The translations under genes were made by a program, and so were the position numbers. From Glycocaulis alkaliphilus (lineage in GTDB: Bacteria > Pseudomonadota > Alphaproteobacteria > Caulobacterales > Maricaulaceae): a stretch of DNA of 64,000 nt. The notes below the pieces were generated by a model. The model was not told the origin of the DNA. It made no database searches and was given only the letters and a program-made list of their open reading frames with translations. This document shows, piece after piece, positions 1 to 9,162 of this stretch (the first letter of the stretch is position 1; the number at the start of each line of letters is the position of its first letter). The stretch spans positions 2,895,001-2,959,000 of the forward strand of contig NZ_CP018911.1 of NCBI RefSeq assembly GCF_004000605.1. Reading direction: 5' to 3'.

Positions 1-653
1 ACGCCAACGGCTGATCCGACCTCAAAGACCCGCGTCAGCAGATCAAGATCGTCGCCCACCACATCGCCCAGATAAAGCATGCAGTCATTGCCGGAGAGGC
101 CGCTGGCAACAAGGTCGGCAATCGCGCTGTCACGCAGCTGGCTGATCTCGAAATTGGAATAGGTCTGGCTGTCGCCAATAATCGCACACGTGAAAGCATC
201 ATCACCTTCCACCCGGCGCAGCGGGAAATTGACCGCCCGGGGGGCAGCGCCCGTGTCCGGCAGGCCGCCATAGCGAAGAGCCTCGGGCGTACCGCCCGGC
301 TTGTGGGTATGGGAAAACTGCGGGACCTGGCGCTCATTGACCGGCACGCGGAAGCCCGAAGGCTGGATGACGAAGAGGTCCATATCCTCTCGCACCGGCA
401 GGGTGTAGGCCCCCACCCGGTTCGTCACCGTCACATCCCGCCCGTTGGACACCAGGACGTGCTGCACGCCCGGCTCAGTGCGCTGATAGACGCCGTCGCC
501 ATTGAGGTCCTCGAACACGACACCGCGCACAAAGCCGTCAGACGCGCCCTCAATCACTTCAGGAGACGCAATCCAGGGCGCGTCGGCCAGCGCGGTTGCC
601 GGCAGGGCGGCAAGGGCGAAGAGGGCAAGACCGAAACGGGCATGGCGGAACAT
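1..653 (-). CDS. Exported calcineurin-like metallophosphoesterase, N-terminal part (runs off left edge)
   Basis: The reading frame is open from an ATG at 653 to the window edge, so the C-terminal part is missing. The visible protein starts MFRHARFGLALFALAALPAT, a signal peptide ending near ALA-DA. It is followed by a SdrD/MetallophosN-like beta domain with a D-x-N-x-D-G turn (residues about 50-55, FEDLNGDGVYQ). The phosphoesterase domain then begins: AIIGDSQTY supplies the first metal-binding Asp, and YLGDVVGDD supplies the GD-x-V-x-D block. The start is supported by an AGGAAGGA ribosome-binding site 8 nt upstream; a second in-frame ATG at 643 would cut into the signal peptide. Likely a periplasmic or outer-surface phosphohydrolase; the substrate cannot be told. 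Confidence 0.82.
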   Translation of the reverse strand, partial: MFRHARFGLALFALAALPATALADAPWIASPEVIEGASDGFVRGVVFEDLNGDGVYQRTEPGVQHVLVSNGRDVTVTNRVGAYTLPVREDMDLFVIQPSGFRVPVNERQVPQFSHTHKPGGTPEALRYGGLPDTGAAPRAVNFPLRRVEGDDAFTCAIIGDSQTYSNFEISQLRDSAIADLVASGLSGNDCMLYLGDVVGDDLDLLTRVFEVGSAVG

Positions 654-739
654 GGAGCAGATCCTTCCTGAGCAGACGAGCGACGTAACTATCTAGGCGG
701 GGCGTTTGTCAGTTGTGTGAAAACGGGTGGAAAAGAAAA

Positions 740-766
740 GGGCGCGCTCCGGCATGAAGCGCGCCC
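740..766 (-). terminator. Rho-independent terminator of the M3 peptidase gene
   Basis: A 9-bp GC-rich stem (GGGCGCGCT at 740-748 pairs with AGCGCGCCC at 758-766) lies just past the stop of the 793-3018 gene. Read on the minus strand it is followed by TTTTCTTTTCC. Confidence 0.7.
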
Positions 767-792
767 TTCTCATTCACTACGCAGTCGCGGGT

Positions 793-3018
793 CTAGCCCT
801 CGACTTCGGTCAGCAGGCCCCGGTTGCGGAGCAGCGGCTCCACCGAAGGCTCACGCCCGCGGAAACCGGTATACATCTCCATGGCCGGACGCGTATTGCC
901 GCCGGAGAAGACCTCGTAGAGGCGCTGCGCGGTTTCCGGATCGAAGATGTCACCGGCCTCTTCAAAGGCGGCAAAGCCGTCATTATCGAGCACGCCCGCC
1001 CACAGATAGCTGTAATAACCCGCCGCATAGCCCTCGCCGGAGAAGCTGTGCAGGAAGTGGGCCGAGCGGTGGCGCATCGGGATCTGGCGCAGATTCTGAC
1101 GGCTTTCCAGCACCTCGGCTTCAAAAGCCTCCACATCGATCTCCGACGGGTTTTCTTCCAGGTGGAAGGCCATGTCGACAAACCCGGAATTGAGGAATTC
1201 GACATTCTCGAACCCGGCATTGAAGGTCTGGGCTTCGAGTACCCGCTCCAGCAGTTCGCGCGGCATCGGCTCGCCGGTCTCATGGTGGGTTGCGTAGGTC
1301 TCGAGGATTTCCGGCTGGGCCAGCCAGTGCTCGAGGATCTGCGCAGGGAATTCCACGAAATCGCGGTCCACGGAGGTGCCCGCCAGCGACGGATAGTCCG
1401 TGTTCGAGAGAATGCCATGCAGGCCATGACCCAGCTCGTGGAAGAGCGTGGACGCATCGATGAAGCTGATCAGGGCTGGCTCGCCCTCATCGGGCTTGTT
1501 GTAATTGCAGTTATTGAGGATGAGCGGGATATCGCCCGTAACCCCGTTCTGGGCCCGGAAGCTGCTCATCCATGCGCCGGAGCGCTTGCCCGGTCGGGCG
1601 AAATAATCGCCGTAGAACAGGGCGATGGTCTCGCCGCCTGCATTGTGGACTTCCCACACCCGCACATCGGGGTGATAGACGGGGATGTCGTGACGTTCAT
1701 GGAAGGTCACGCCGAACAGGCGCTCGGAGGTGTAGAACATCGCGTCGATCATCCGGTCCAGCTCAAGATACTGGGCCACTTCAGACGGATCGATGCTGTA
1801 GCGCTCCTCACGCACGCGCTGGGTGTAATAGCGCCAGTCCCAGCCCTCGGCTTCATAATCGCCGCCTGCGGCATCGATCATGGCCTGGATGTCAGCCAGC
1901 TCTTCCAGCGCGCGCTGGCGGGCCGGCCACCAGACCTGTTCCATCAGGTCAATCGCCGCTTCAGGCGTTTCGGCCATCGTGCCGCCGGTGCGGTAGTGGG
2001 CCCAGCTTTCAAAGCCGAGCATTTGCGCCTGCTCCTGACGCAGAGCCAGAATATCGCGGATCAGCTGGTTGTTGTTGAACTCATTGTCGTTATTGCCGCG
2101 ATTATAGAAACCGCGCCAGGCACGTTCGCGAAGCTCGCGATCCGGCGAGGTCTCCAGGAAAGGCTCCACGCTGGAGCGGTCCAGCGTGATGATATGGCCG
2201 TCCATGTCCCGCGCGCGGGCGGCAGCGCGGGCAGCGCTGACCATGGACGAAGGCAGGTTTTCCAGCGCGCTTTCCGGCAGTTCCATATACCAGGCTTCCC
2301 GGTCGCCGAGCTCGTTCTGGGAGAACTGGGTGTAGAGCGTCGCGAGCTCGGAACGGATCTCTGCAAAGCGCTCACGCTCCTCCTCGGTCAGCTGGGCGCC
2401 GGCGCGGACGAAATTGTCGTGATAGACTTCCAGAAGCCGGGCCTGCTGGCCGGTCAGATCCAGATCGGCGCGGTTCTGGTAGAGCGTGTCGATGCGGGCA
2501 AACAGGTCTGCATTGAGCGTGATCGATGCGCTGTGGCGGGCCAGCATCGGGCTGACCTCCCGCTGAATGGCGCGCAGCTCATCATTCGAGGCCGAGCTGG
2601 TCAGATTGCCGAACACCGCCCCGACGCGGCTCAGGCCGCTGCCCGCCATCTCCATGGCCAGAAGCGTGTTTTCAAACGTCGGCGCTTCAGGATTATTGGC
2701 AATCGCCGCAACTTCAGCCGAATGGTCAGCCATCGCCGCCTCGAAAGCCGGCATGAAATGCGCTTCGGTGATGCGGTCGAGCGGTGGCGCGCCGAAATTC
2801 TCCGTCCACTCTTCGCCGAACGGGTTGTTGTCGAGTGCGGCCAGTGCGCCGCCCTGTGCCGCCAGCATGTCAGCCGAACCGGCCGCCGTCTCTTGCTCAG
2901 CGGCCGTTTCGGTTTCGCTTGTGCCAGTCTCTTCCGGTGCGGGCGCGGCAGGCTGCTCTTCGCAGGCAGCCAGCACCAGGGCCGCAGCAGCTGCACCGTA
3001 CATCAGACGATCAATCAT
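793..3018 (-). CDS. M3-family peptidyl-dipeptidase (Dcp-like) lipoprotein
   Basis: Zinc metallopeptidase of the M3 (thimet oligopeptidase/Dcp) family, 741 aa, expected to trim dipeptides from oligopeptides in the cell envelope. The N-terminus MIDRLMYGAAAAALVLAAC has a lipobox with Cys19, followed by an acidic, Ala/Pro/Thr-rich tether to about residue 55. The M3 catalytic block is intact: FHELGHGLHG with H527, E528 and H531 as the HExxH motif, and the third ligand in the downstream FVEFPAQILEHW stretch. Length equals Dcp (about 680 aa) plus the tether. It is monocistronic, with a terminator at 740-766 and an AT-rich leader upstream. E. coli Dcp is largely cytoplasmic, so the lipid anchor marks this as an envelope-exported form, which is common in marine alphaproteobacteria. 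Confidence 0.93.
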   Translation of the reverse strand: MIDRLMYGAAAAALVLAACEEQPAAPAPEETGTSETETAAEQETAAGSADMLAAQGGALAALDNNPFGEEWTENFGAPPLDRITEAHFMPAFEAAMADHSAEVAAIANNPEAPTFENTLLAMEMAGSGLSRVGAVFGNLTSSASNDELRAIQREVSPMLARHSASITLNADLFARIDTLYQNRADLDLTGQQARLLEVYHDNFVRAGAQLTEEERERFAEIRSELATLYTQFSQNELGDREAWYMELPESALENLPSSMVSAARAAARARDMDGHIITLDRSSVEPFLETSPDRELRERAWRGFYNRGNNDNEFNNNQLIRDILALRQEQAQMLGFESWAHYRTGGTMAETPEAAIDLMEQVWWPARQRALEELADIQAMIDAAGGDYEAEGWDWRYYTQRVREERYSIDPSEVAQYLELDRMIDAMFYTSERLFGVTFHERHDIPVYHPDVRVWEVHNAGGETIALFYGDYFARPGKRSGAWMSSFRAQNGVTGDIPLILNNCNYNKPDEGEPALISFIDASTLFHELGHGLHGILSNTDYPSLAGTSVDRDFVEFPAQILEHWLAQPEILETYATHHETGEPMPRELLERVLEAQTFNAGFENVEFLNSGFVDMAFHLEENPSEIDVEAFEAEVLESRQNLRQIPMRHRSAHFLHSFSGEGYAAGYYSYLWAGVLDNDGFAAFEEAGDIFDPETAQRLYEVFSGGNTRPAMEMYTGFRGREPSVEPLLRNRGLLTEVEG

Positions 3019-3168
3019 ATCCTCACCTTTGGTATTGTTAGTGGGCTTGAGTTCAGAAAATCGGGTGGCATCCTAGCGTTGCGCGCCGACATTTAAAGCC
3101 ATCGGCGCTGTTCGCGCACGAAGGTGTGATTCCGTAATACTATTACATGCCCGCGCGGGATACAAAAA

Positions 3169-3194
3169 GGCGCGGAAGGGATCCCTTCCGCGCC
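3169..3194 (-). terminator. Terminator downstream of the cold-shock gene
   Basis: Perfect 26-bp palindrome: GGCGCGGAAGGGA at 3169-3181 pairs with TCCCTTCCGCGCC at 3182-3194. On the minus strand TTTTTGTATCC follows, as expected for the end of the cold-shock transcript. The peptidase gene starts at 3018, beyond it. Confidence 0.75.
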
Positions 3195-3243
3195 TTCTGT
3201 GTATCCATGGCGCGCTTCTGATCAGGAAGCGAACCGCAAAGGG

Positions 3244-3456
3244 CTAGTCGGCCAGTTGCAGGTCAACCGCCTTGGGGCCTTTGCCGCGGGTGTCCGGCTC
3301 GGTCTCGAAAGACACGCGCTGGCCATCGTTGAGACCCGTCAGGCCGGCAGCCTGGACAGCGGTGATGTGTACGAACACATCCTTGCCGCCATCATCCGGG
3401 GTGATGAAGCCGAAGCCTTTGGTGGTGTTGAAGAATTTGACAGTTCCGGTCGTCAT
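3244..3456 (-). CDS. CspA-family cold-shock protein
   Basis: A 70-aa single cold-shock domain that binds single-stranded RNA/DNA and acts as an RNA chaperone in the cytoplasm. Both nucleic-acid-binding motifs are present: RNP1 (KGFGFI, residues 13-18) and RNP2 (VFVHI, 27-31). The N-terminus [10 protein letters not shown] is canonical. The gene stands alone, with about 264 bp of non-coding DNA upstream that could hold a long structured 5' leader typical of csp mRNAs, and a strong terminator downstream. Several paralogues normally exist in one genome, so no specific paralogue name is given. Confidence 0.95.
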   Translation of the reverse strand: MTTGTVKFFNTTKGFGFITPDDGGKDVFVHITAVQAAGLTGLNDGQRVSFETEPDTRGKGPKAVDLQLAD

Positions 3457-3720
3457 TTCGGGGTAACCTTTCCCGTAGTATTGCGCCGCGTCCGGCGCAA
3501 GAGTTCAGTCGCGTCCGGCGTCCCGGTCGCGGCGAACGGACTTGCAATGCGGGGAAGGCTGAAGGGGTAGGCGTTGTATCACGCGGGGTCTTCCAGTATT
3601 CCGCCGGGCCGAAACGGCCGCCCGTGCCGCTCTGTTATGCCGTAAAATCGCCCGCCCGGCAAGACAAGGCGAAAAGCGCTTCCGCGTTGAACCGGGCTGC
3701 AGGGATGCTAGCTTGGGGGC

Positions 3721-4020
3721 ATGAGCCGCCGCCCTTTCCTCTCCCGCACCCATCGCGCCCGCGCGGAGCGTGCCCGCCAGAATGCCTCCGGCGATCCGGG
3801 CGGCACCATGCGGCTGGCCGTTCTGGTGGCCCTGGTTCTGGTGGCGCTGGCCGTTGCAGCGGGCTTTCGCGGTGAAGAGACCGCGCGCGGCGTGGGCGGG
3901 CTTGTCGCGCGGCTGGGTCCGCTGGCAGAGCCGCGCCTGTTTGGCGCATCCATTCTGGAGCTTCTCGCCATTATCGCCGTGATCGGCGTATGCGCCCTCA
4001 TCCTCTGGCGAAAGCGCTAG
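3721..4020 (+). CDS. Small two-helix membrane protein, unknown
   Basis: A 99-aa frame with two hydrophobic stretches. Residues about 30-48 (MRLAVLVALVLVALAVAAG) and 78-95 (ILELLAIIAVIGVCALILW) are separated by a polar loop, and the C-terminus is basic (WRKR). The first 29 residues are Arg-rich. Translation may instead start at the ATG at 3808, which opens directly with the first helix. No ribosome-binding site clearly separates the two. No family is recognised. The membrane-protein pattern and the gene-free surroundings support it as real, but only moderately. Confidence 0.5.
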   Translation: MSRRPFLSRTHRARAERARQNASGDPGGTMRLAVLVALVLVALAVAAGFRGEETARGVGGLVARLGPLAEPRLFGASILELLAIIAVIGVCALILWRKR

Positions 4021-4177
4021 GACGAGCCTTCAAGATCTGATGTCAGCTGGCTCATGCACACGGTCGCCTTTGGATAGACGCGGCGGCGTTGCGCCAAAGC
4101 CATACCCGCCCCTCGGCGCCGTTCGCGCAGAGGGGTTTTCATTGCTCTGCATGCGCCGGGCATTATGATCGGCGCCA

Positions 4178-4744
4178 ATGGGGGGATGGATGCGCGATCA
4201 ACGCACCACACGATTTGTGAGCCTTTATGCCGATACCGCTGGCGAAGCAGCGGGGCCGGGCGCTCATCTCATGGATTCATGGTGTCCGCCCTGCCCGCCC
4301 CCGCGCCGGCATGGCAGCACGCCCATTGATGCGATTGTCGGCCTTGCGGTCCGCCTAGGGCTGGCGGCAGCCTTGTGGAGCTGGGCGAGGGCCAACGCCT
4401 TGCCCGTGCGGGACTGGGGGGAATGGCGGGGCTGGTTCCAGCCCGACCCCGGCCTTGTAACCGCCGCCTCGGTCTGGTTTACGGGCCTGGCCGATGCACA
4501 GGCCATCGCATTTCAGCTGGTCTTGTGGGGCACGCTTCTGCCGGTAATCCTGCTGGCCGGGTTTCTCACCCGGTTTGCCGGACTTGGCATATTGCTGTGT
4601 GCGGTCTTCTTCGCCATCGCCATCGAACCGCAAGGGTGGAGCTTTGCCCTGATCGCTGGCGCGCTCGGCCTCTATCTTGCCTTGCGCGGAGCCGGACCGC
4701 TCTCGATTGACTGGGGCGCTGCGCGTCTGACCCGGATGGGGTAG
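4178..4744 (+). CDS. DoxX-like small integral membrane protein
   Basis: About 188 aa if read from the ATG at 4178. The first 45 residues are hydrophilic and Pro-rich, so the true start may lie later, for example the ATG at 4271. The rest has four hydrophobic segments in the manner of DoxX/SURF4-type proteins: AIVGLAVRLGLAAALWSW, AQAIAFQLVLWGTLLPVILLA, FAGLGILLCAVFFAIAI and FALIAGALGLYLAL. A Trp-rich loop (WGEWRGWF) follows helix 1. Some DoxX proteins act in redox stress, but no catalytic residue supports that here. The family assignment is by topology and weak motif likeness only. Confidence 0.5.
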   Translation: MGGWMRDQRTTRFVSLYADTAGEAAGPGAHLMDSWCPPCPPPRRHGSTPIDAIVGLAVRLGLAAALWSWARANALPVRDWGEWRGWFQPDPGLVTAASVWFTGLADAQAIAFQLVLWGTLLPVILLAGFLTRFAGLGILLCAVFFAIAIEPQGWSFALIAGALGLYLALRGAGPLSIDWGAARLTRMG

Positions 4745-4826
4745 GCCTCGTCCAGTCTGTACTGCATTTAACTTTCCAAACCACCAGAAGCACTCCACGG
4801 TCTCTATAAGGACAGGAGAGACTGGG

Positions 4827-5447
4827 ATGGTTCAGGAGCTTATCAATGCTGGCGTCCAGATTGCGTTGGCAATGCTGCTTGTCTTTCTGGTCTGGCTGAT
4901 ATTTGCGCGCAAGCGCTCAGGGTTTCTAAAGTTTTCCGGTCTTTACGGCGCGCCTGTCCAGGCAATGGGGCTGGCACTGGTTGCCGCGCTGATATTTGCC
5001 CCGCTTACCATTGCCATGTTCATGCTGCCGGGCCTGGCGGATGCTGCCACCGGCCCTGATACGGTTACCGGGCGGGTTCAGGCGCTGGGCATGACACCCG
5101 AAACCATCGCCATCATCCTCATCATCGCCTTCCTCAAGACATCAGGTTCGGAGGAGATCCTGTTCCGGGGCCTGATCGCCAAGCGGCTGATCGCATGGCT
5201 GGGCTTTGGTGCGGGCAACACAATCCACGCCCTGATCTTCGCCTCGATCCACCTTCTGATCTTTGTGGCACCAGGCGGACCTGCTTTTGATCCGGTCCTC
5301 GCGGCGGCCCTGACGGGCGTCGGCTTCACGGGCGGCTGGGTGATGGCGTGGATCAACGAAAAGCGGGCTGGTGGCTCAATTGCGCCGGGCTGGCTGATGC
5401 ATGGCCTCTCGAACGCGATTGCCTATCCCGCACTGGCGTTTCTCTAG
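4827..5447 (+). CDS. CPBP-family intramembrane glutamic endopeptidase
   Basis: A 206-aa polytopic membrane protein of the CPBP/ABI (Rce1-like) protease family. Motif 1 is EEILFR (E109, E110, R114). Motif 2 is the F-A-S-I-H segment within IHALIFASIHLLIF, and both are needed for catalysis in characterised members. A third conserved stretch (GGWVMAWINEKRAGGSIAPGW) includes the usual late Asn. About six membrane helices are visible. A GGAGA-type ribosome-binding site precedes the ATG. Substrates are unknown; bacterial members act in peptide processing or immunity. It stands alone between two short gaps. Confidence 0.85.
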   Translation: MVQELINAGVQIALAMLLVFLVWLIFARKRSGFLKFSGLYGAPVQAMGLALVAALIFAPLTIAMFMLPGLADAATGPDTVTGRVQALGMTPETIAIILIIAFLKTSGSEEILFRGLIAKRLIAWLGFGAGNTIHALIFASIHLLIFVAPGGPAFDPVLAAALTGVGFTGGWVMAWINEKRAGGSIAPGWLMHGLSNAIAYPALAFL

Positions 5448-5554
5448 CCTGCAAGGGGCCACCCTGCGTGCCCAGCCTTGAACCGGACGGGCGGGCATGA
5501 TGAGTTGGCAACTGGCCAATCTTTCGCTTCATACGCCCCCGGACTGCTACAACC

Positions 5555-6814
5555 ATGCTGATTTACAGAAATGTCGGTGCTGTGCTCGGCGGCGCCATGC
5601 TGCTCCAGATTTCTGTCGGGGTGCTGGGCGTGTCGCTGCCGCTGGCGATGGCGGCGGCCGGGTGGTCAGGATCGACCATCGGCCTGGTGGCCGCCGCTTA
5701 CGGGGCAGGCTTCATGGCCGGGGCATGGATCGCGCCCGGCTCGATCCGCCGCATCGGCCACATTCGCGCCTATGCCGCTTTTGCGGGGCTGTCGGCTGCG
5801 CTGATACTGCTTCTGGCGCTGGAATCCCATGTCATCTGGTGGCTGGCAGCCCGGTTCGGATTTGGTGTGTGTACCGCAGGCCTGTTTGCCGTCGCGGAGA
5901 GCTGGATCGCCGATGCAACCCCGTCCCAGCGGCGCGGCGCAGTCATTTCCGCTTATCAGATCGTGGGCCGGGCCGGATTGATCCTCGGCCCGTTCATCAT
6001 CGCCCTGTCAGGCCTTGAACTGACCCAGAGCTTCATCGTGGCCGGGATATTCCTGGCGCTGGCGCTGGTGCCTATGACTGTCACAAGGCGCGCCCAGCCC
6101 TCGATTCCCGACGGCGAGCGGGCCCCGCCCTGGCGCGTGTTCGCCATAGCGCCAACCGCCGCAGTGGCCGCCTTTGCCGCCGGGCTGGTCAATTCCGGCC
6201 TTCTGGCGTTTGTACCCATCTGGGCCGACAGCCTTGATCCCGCCCGCGCCACAGGCGCAGCCGCCTTGGTCATGGCCGTGATCTATGGCGCCTCCATGGT
6301 GGTCCAGTGGCCGGTAGGGCGCATCTCCGACAAGCTCGACCGCCGCCTCGTCATCGCCGTCAGCGCAGGCCTGGCATCCCTCATGGCGGGCGCTCTTGCG
6401 CTTTTCACGGCCCCGGGTCTCCTCTGGGGCGCGGTTCTGGCAGGCGCCTGGGGCGCGGCAAGCCTGTGCTATTACGGCGTTGCCGTCGCCCACGCCGCCG
6501 ACCGTGCCAAGGCGGACGAACTGCCAGCCATCGCCTCCGGTGTCCTGCTGCTATGGGCCGCCGGATCCATGGTGGGGCCGCTGATTGCCGGTTTCGCCTA
6601 TGAGAGCCCGCTGGCAAGCCGCGGCCTCTTCCTGGTCGGGGTGGCCGGCAATCTGGCCTTGTGCGTGTTTGCGCTTCTGCGCTCGCGGGCTCGCGTGGCC
6701 GTACCCGAGGAGGAACGCGAGCCCTTCATCAACCTGATGGCGACATCAGCCGAGCTGGCCGAGATCGACGCGCCCGAAACCGAGGGCGCACCCCGGCGTG
6801 CGGAGGACATCTAG
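5555..6814 (+). CDS. MFS transporter, YcaD-like
   Basis: A 419-aa major facilitator with about 12 membrane helices and two-fold halves. The first-half conserved stretch GAWIAPGSIRRIGHIRAY replaces motif A, FAVAESWIADATPSQRRGAVISAYQIVGRAGLILGPF is typical of the YcaD-like subgroup, and GRISDKLDRRLVIAVSAG is the second-half motif A. The last 40 residues form an acidic cytoplasmic tail. The substrate cannot be inferred. The gene overlaps the next small membrane gene by one base (TAGTG), which implies co-translation. Confidence 0.85.
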   Translation: MLIYRNVGAVLGGAMLLQISVGVLGVSLPLAMAAAGWSGSTIGLVAAAYGAGFMAGAWIAPGSIRRIGHIRAYAAFAGLSAALILLLALESHVIWWLAARFGFGVCTAGLFAVAESWIADATPSQRRGAVISAYQIVGRAGLILGPFIIALSGLELTQSFIVAGIFLALALVPMTVTRRAQPSIPDGERAPPWRVFAIAPTAAVAAFAAGLVNSGLLAFVPIWADSLDPARATGAAALVMAVIYGASMVVQWPVGRISDKLDRRLVIAVSAGLASLMAGALALFTAPGLLWGAVLAGAWGAASLCYYGVAVAHAADRAKADELPAIASGVLLLWAAGSMVGPLIAGFAYESPLASRGLFLVGVAGNLALCVFALLRSRARVAVPEEEREPFINLMATSAELAEIDAPETEGAPRRAEDI

Positions 6815-7086
6815 TGCTGATCGCGATTTTTCTGGGCACGGTGGTGGGGGTGGCGGCCGCATTCAGCCTGCGGCAGCGCCTGAACGCCCTGGCATTTTTG
6901 ACCTGGATTGGCTGGCTTCTGGTGGGCACGGGCATCCCCCTGCTCACCGGCCAGATCGTATTCCTCATGCTGGCACAGGGCCCGGGCGAGGTCTCTCCGC
7001 TGGCTATCCCGCTTCTGGTGGCGGGGCTGGGCGCCGGCATTGCCTGGGCTGCCTGCGTGACGGGATTGCGCCTGACTGGGCGGTAA
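6814..7086 (+). CDS. Small membrane protein coupled to the MFS transporter
   Basis: A 90-aa, very hydrophobic frame starting at the GTG that shares its first base with the last base of the upstream TAG. About three membrane helices are visible: VLIAIFLGTVVGVAAAF, ALAFLTWIGWLLVGTGIPLL and LAIPLLVAGLGAGIAWAACV. The one-base stop/start overlap is the main evidence for translation and for a joint role with the transporter. No family is recognised. An ATG-initiated version of this frame begins inside the transporter gene and is less likely. Confidence 0.6.
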   Translation: MLIAIFLGTVVGVAAAFSLRQRLNALAFLTWIGWLLVGTGIPLLTGQIVFLMLAQGPGEVSPLAIPLLVAGLGAGIAWAACVTGLRLTGR

Positions 7087-7212
7087 CCGCGATAGCCTAC
7101 ATGCCTCGCGTTGCACTGCGGCAAGGCAATGGTATAAGCCGACGCGACTCTTCTCCTGCGACGTGCCGCTTCGCCGGTGCGTTCCTCCCGGTAACAAGGT
7201 GAGTGCTGCCCC

Positions 7213-8406
7213 ATGAACATCCACGAGCATCAGGCCAAGGCCGTCCTGAAAGCCTTTGGCGCCCCCGTCGCCGACGGCGTTGCCATTTTTTCCGCTGACG
7301 AGGCAGGCGCTGCCGCCGACAAGCTGCCCGGGCCGCTCTGGGTGGTGAAATCGCAGATCCATGCCGGTGGCCGGGGCAAGGGCAAGTTCAAGGAACTCCC
7401 CAGCGATGCCAAGGGCGGCGTGCGCCTCGCCTTCAGCCGTGACGAAGTGATCGCCCACGCCAAAGACATGCTCGGCAACACGCTCGTCACCCACCAGACC
7501 GGCCCGGCCGGCAAGCAGGTCAACCGGCTCTATATCGAGGACGGGGCCGATATCGAGACCGAGCTTTACCTCTCGCTTCTGGTCAACCGCGATACCGGCC
7601 GTGTGGCCTTCGTGGTCTCCACAGAAGGCGGCATGGATATTGAAGCGGTTGCCGAAGAGACACCGGAAAAAATCCTCACCATCAATATCGACCCGGAAAC
7701 GGGCGTGACCTCTGGCGATGCCGGCAAAATCGCCGATGCGCTGGAGCTCAAAGGCGCTGCGCGCGAGGACATGCTGTCGCTTGCCCCCATCCTCTACCGG
7801 GCCTTTACCGAGAAGGATATGAGCCTTCTGGAAGTGAACCCGCTCATCGTGATGAAGGACGGGCATCTGCGTGTTCTCGACGCCAAGGTGTCGTTCGACG
7901 GCAATGCGCTTTTCCGCCACGACGATATTCGCGCGCTTCGCGACCTCACCGAAGAGGACGAGAAGGAAATCGAGGCGTCCAAATACGACCTCGCCTATGT
8001 CGCGCTCGACGGCAATATCGGCTGCATGGTCAACGGCGCAGGCCTTGCCATGGCGACGATGGACATCATCAAGCTCTATGGCGCCGAGCCGGCAAACTTC
8101 CTCGATGTGGGCGGCGGCGCATCAAAGGAAAAAGTCACCCACGCCTTCAAGATCATCACCGCCGACAAGAACGTCAAAGGCATTCTGGTGAACATCTTTG
8201 GCGGCATCATGCGCTGCGACGTGATCGCGGAAGGCGTGGTCGCCGCCGTGAAGGAAGTGGGCCTGAAAGTGCCGCTGGTGGTGCGCCTTGAAGGCACCAA
8301 TGTCGACCTTGGCAAGAAAATCCTCAATGAGAGCGGGCTGGACATCACCTCCGCCGACGATCTCGACGATGCCGCGCAGAAAATCGTCAAGGCGGTGCAG
8401 GGGTAA
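7213..8406 (+). CDS. sucC: Succinate--CoA ligase (ADP-forming) subunit beta
   Basis: The 397-aa beta subunit of succinyl-CoA synthetase, which converts succinyl-CoA plus ADP/GDP and phosphate to succinate plus NTP in the TCA cycle. The N-terminal ATP-grasp region begins [19 protein letters not shown], with the [16 protein letters not shown] nucleotide-binding loop. The C-terminal power-helix domain holds the [13 protein letters not shown] and [16 protein letters not shown] motifs that meet the alpha subunit. Length is normal. In most bacteria sucD follows within a few bases; here a toxin-antitoxin pair lies between them (8435-9162). Confidence 0.97.
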   Translation: MNIHEHQAKAVLKAFGAPVADGVAIFSADEAGAAADKLPGPLWVVKSQIHAGGRGKGKFKELPSDAKGGVRLAFSRDEVIAHAKDMLGNTLVTHQTGPAGKQVNRLYIEDGADIETELYLSLLVNRDTGRVAFVVSTEGGMDIEAVAEETPEKILTINIDPETGVTSGDAGKIADALELKGAAREDMLSLAPILYRAFTEKDMSLLEVNPLIVMKDGHLRVLDAKVSFDGNALFRHDDIRALRDLTEEDEKEIEASKYDLAYVALDGNIGCMVNGAGLAMATMDIIKLYGAEPANFLDVGGGASKEKVTHAFKIITADKNVKGILVNIFGGIMRCDVIAEGVVAAVKEVGLKVPLVVRLEGTNVDLGKKILNESGLDITSADDLDDAAQKIVKAVQG

Positions 8407-8434
8407 CGCCCCCTTCTTGAACTGAGCACCATTT

Positions 8435-8465
8435 CCACGTATTCTGTGTAGCACAGGATACGTGG
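8435..8465. promoter_or_regulatory. 31-bp inverted repeat, putative operator of the vapBC-like pair
   Basis: Arms of 14 bp (CCACGTATTCTGTG at 8435-8448 and CACAGGATACGTGG at 8452-8465) pair with one mismatch around a 3-nt centre. The repeat ends 12 bp before the antitoxin GTG and begins 28 bp after the sucC stop. No T-run follows, so it does not look like an intrinsic terminator. Ribbon-helix-helix antitoxins bind such palindromes to repress their own promoter, so an operator is the best reading. A hairpin attenuating read-through from sucC is the alternative. Confidence 0.6.
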
Positions 8466-8477
8466 AGCGCCGTCGCT

Positions 8478-8762
8478 GTGACCAAGAATCTCACACTGGC
8501 CATCGAGGATGAGCTTCTCGACCGGGCGCGGATTATCGCCGCGATACGGCGCACCAGCGTCAACGCGATGGTGCGCGAGTTTCTGGAGCGCGAGGTGAAG
8601 CGCGAAGCCTCGCAAGCCGCCCGCATGGAAAAGTGGAACGGCCGGTTCAAGGCATCTGACCAGAATTCCCAGCGGCGCGCGCGGCAGGTGAGCGGCGAAA
8701 AGCCCGTTTTCAACCGTGAGGACTTCTACGAGGAGGTCATGCGTGAGCGCGGCCTTCTTTGA
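8478..8762 (+). CDS. VapB-like ribbon-helix-helix antitoxin
   Basis: A 94-aa frame starting at GTG. The N-terminal 45 residues ([36 protein letters not shown]) follow a ribbon-helix-helix plan: a beta strand of alternating residues, then two helices. This is the DNA-binding dimer of many antitoxins. The charged C-terminal half ([21 protein letters not shown] type) is the usual toxin-wrapping tail. It overlaps the PIN toxin gene by 20 bp. It would neutralise the toxin and, with it, repress transcription at the palindrome just upstream. It interrupts the sucC-sucD order. Confidence 0.8.
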   Translation: MTKNLTLAIEDELLDRARIIAAIRRTSVNAMVREFLEREVKREASQAARMEKWNGRFKASDQNSQRRARQVSGEKPVFNREDFYEEVMRERGLL

Positions 8763-9162
8763 CACCAATCTTATCGTCTACGCCGCTGACACAGATTGCG
8801 AAGCTCCCGAGCGGCGCGATATGGCGCGTAGCCTGCTCCTCAACCGGGACGTGACCGTCTCCACACAGGTGTTGATGGAGGTATATTCCGTCTTGCGCCG
8901 GAAACTCGGCTATGCGCCCCAGGAGGCTGCAGACTGGGTACACACGCTAAGGGACGAAACAGTTGTCGTGCCCGGCCCCGAAGACGTCATCTCTGCCATA
9001 GACACCGCCCACCGCTTCGATATTTCCCATTGGGACGGTCTGATCCTGCAAGCGGCCGGGAAGGCCGGACTGTCTCTGGTGTATTCCGAAGACCTCAATC
9101 ACGGGCAGGCGTATGGCCCCGTGACGGTCTGCAATCCCTTCATCGAAGACTTCCTCGCTTAG
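8743..9162 (+). CDS. vapC: PIN-domain toxin, VapC-like ribonuclease
   Basis: A 139-aa PIN domain, predicted Mg-dependent endoribonuclease toxin (characterised VapCs cut initiator tRNA or other RNAs). The four acidic active-site positions are visible: FFDTN (D7), QVLMEVYS (Glu), SHWDGLIL (Asp) and YSEDLNHG (Asp). The start is the GTG at 8743, preceded at 6 nt by a perfect AGGAGG (8731-8736); the frame could be extended to 8716 but without such a signal. It overlaps the antitoxin gene and ends 16 bp before sucD. Confidence 0.88.
   Translation: MSAAFFDTNLIVYAADTDCEAPERRDMARSLLLNRDVTVSTQVLMEVYSVLRRKLGYAPQEAADWVHTLRDETVVVPGPEDVISAIDTAHRFDISHWDGLILQAAGKAGLSLVYSEDLNHGQAYGPVTVCNPFIEDFLA

Noticed and set aside
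727-3096. Long open frame on the plus strand (about 790 codons) opposite the M3 peptidase
   Set aside because: It is the antisense of a clear M3 peptidase with an HExxH motif. The translation is rich in His/Arg/Ile with no domain, and no ribosome-binding site precedes it. High GC codon use keeps the reverse frame open.
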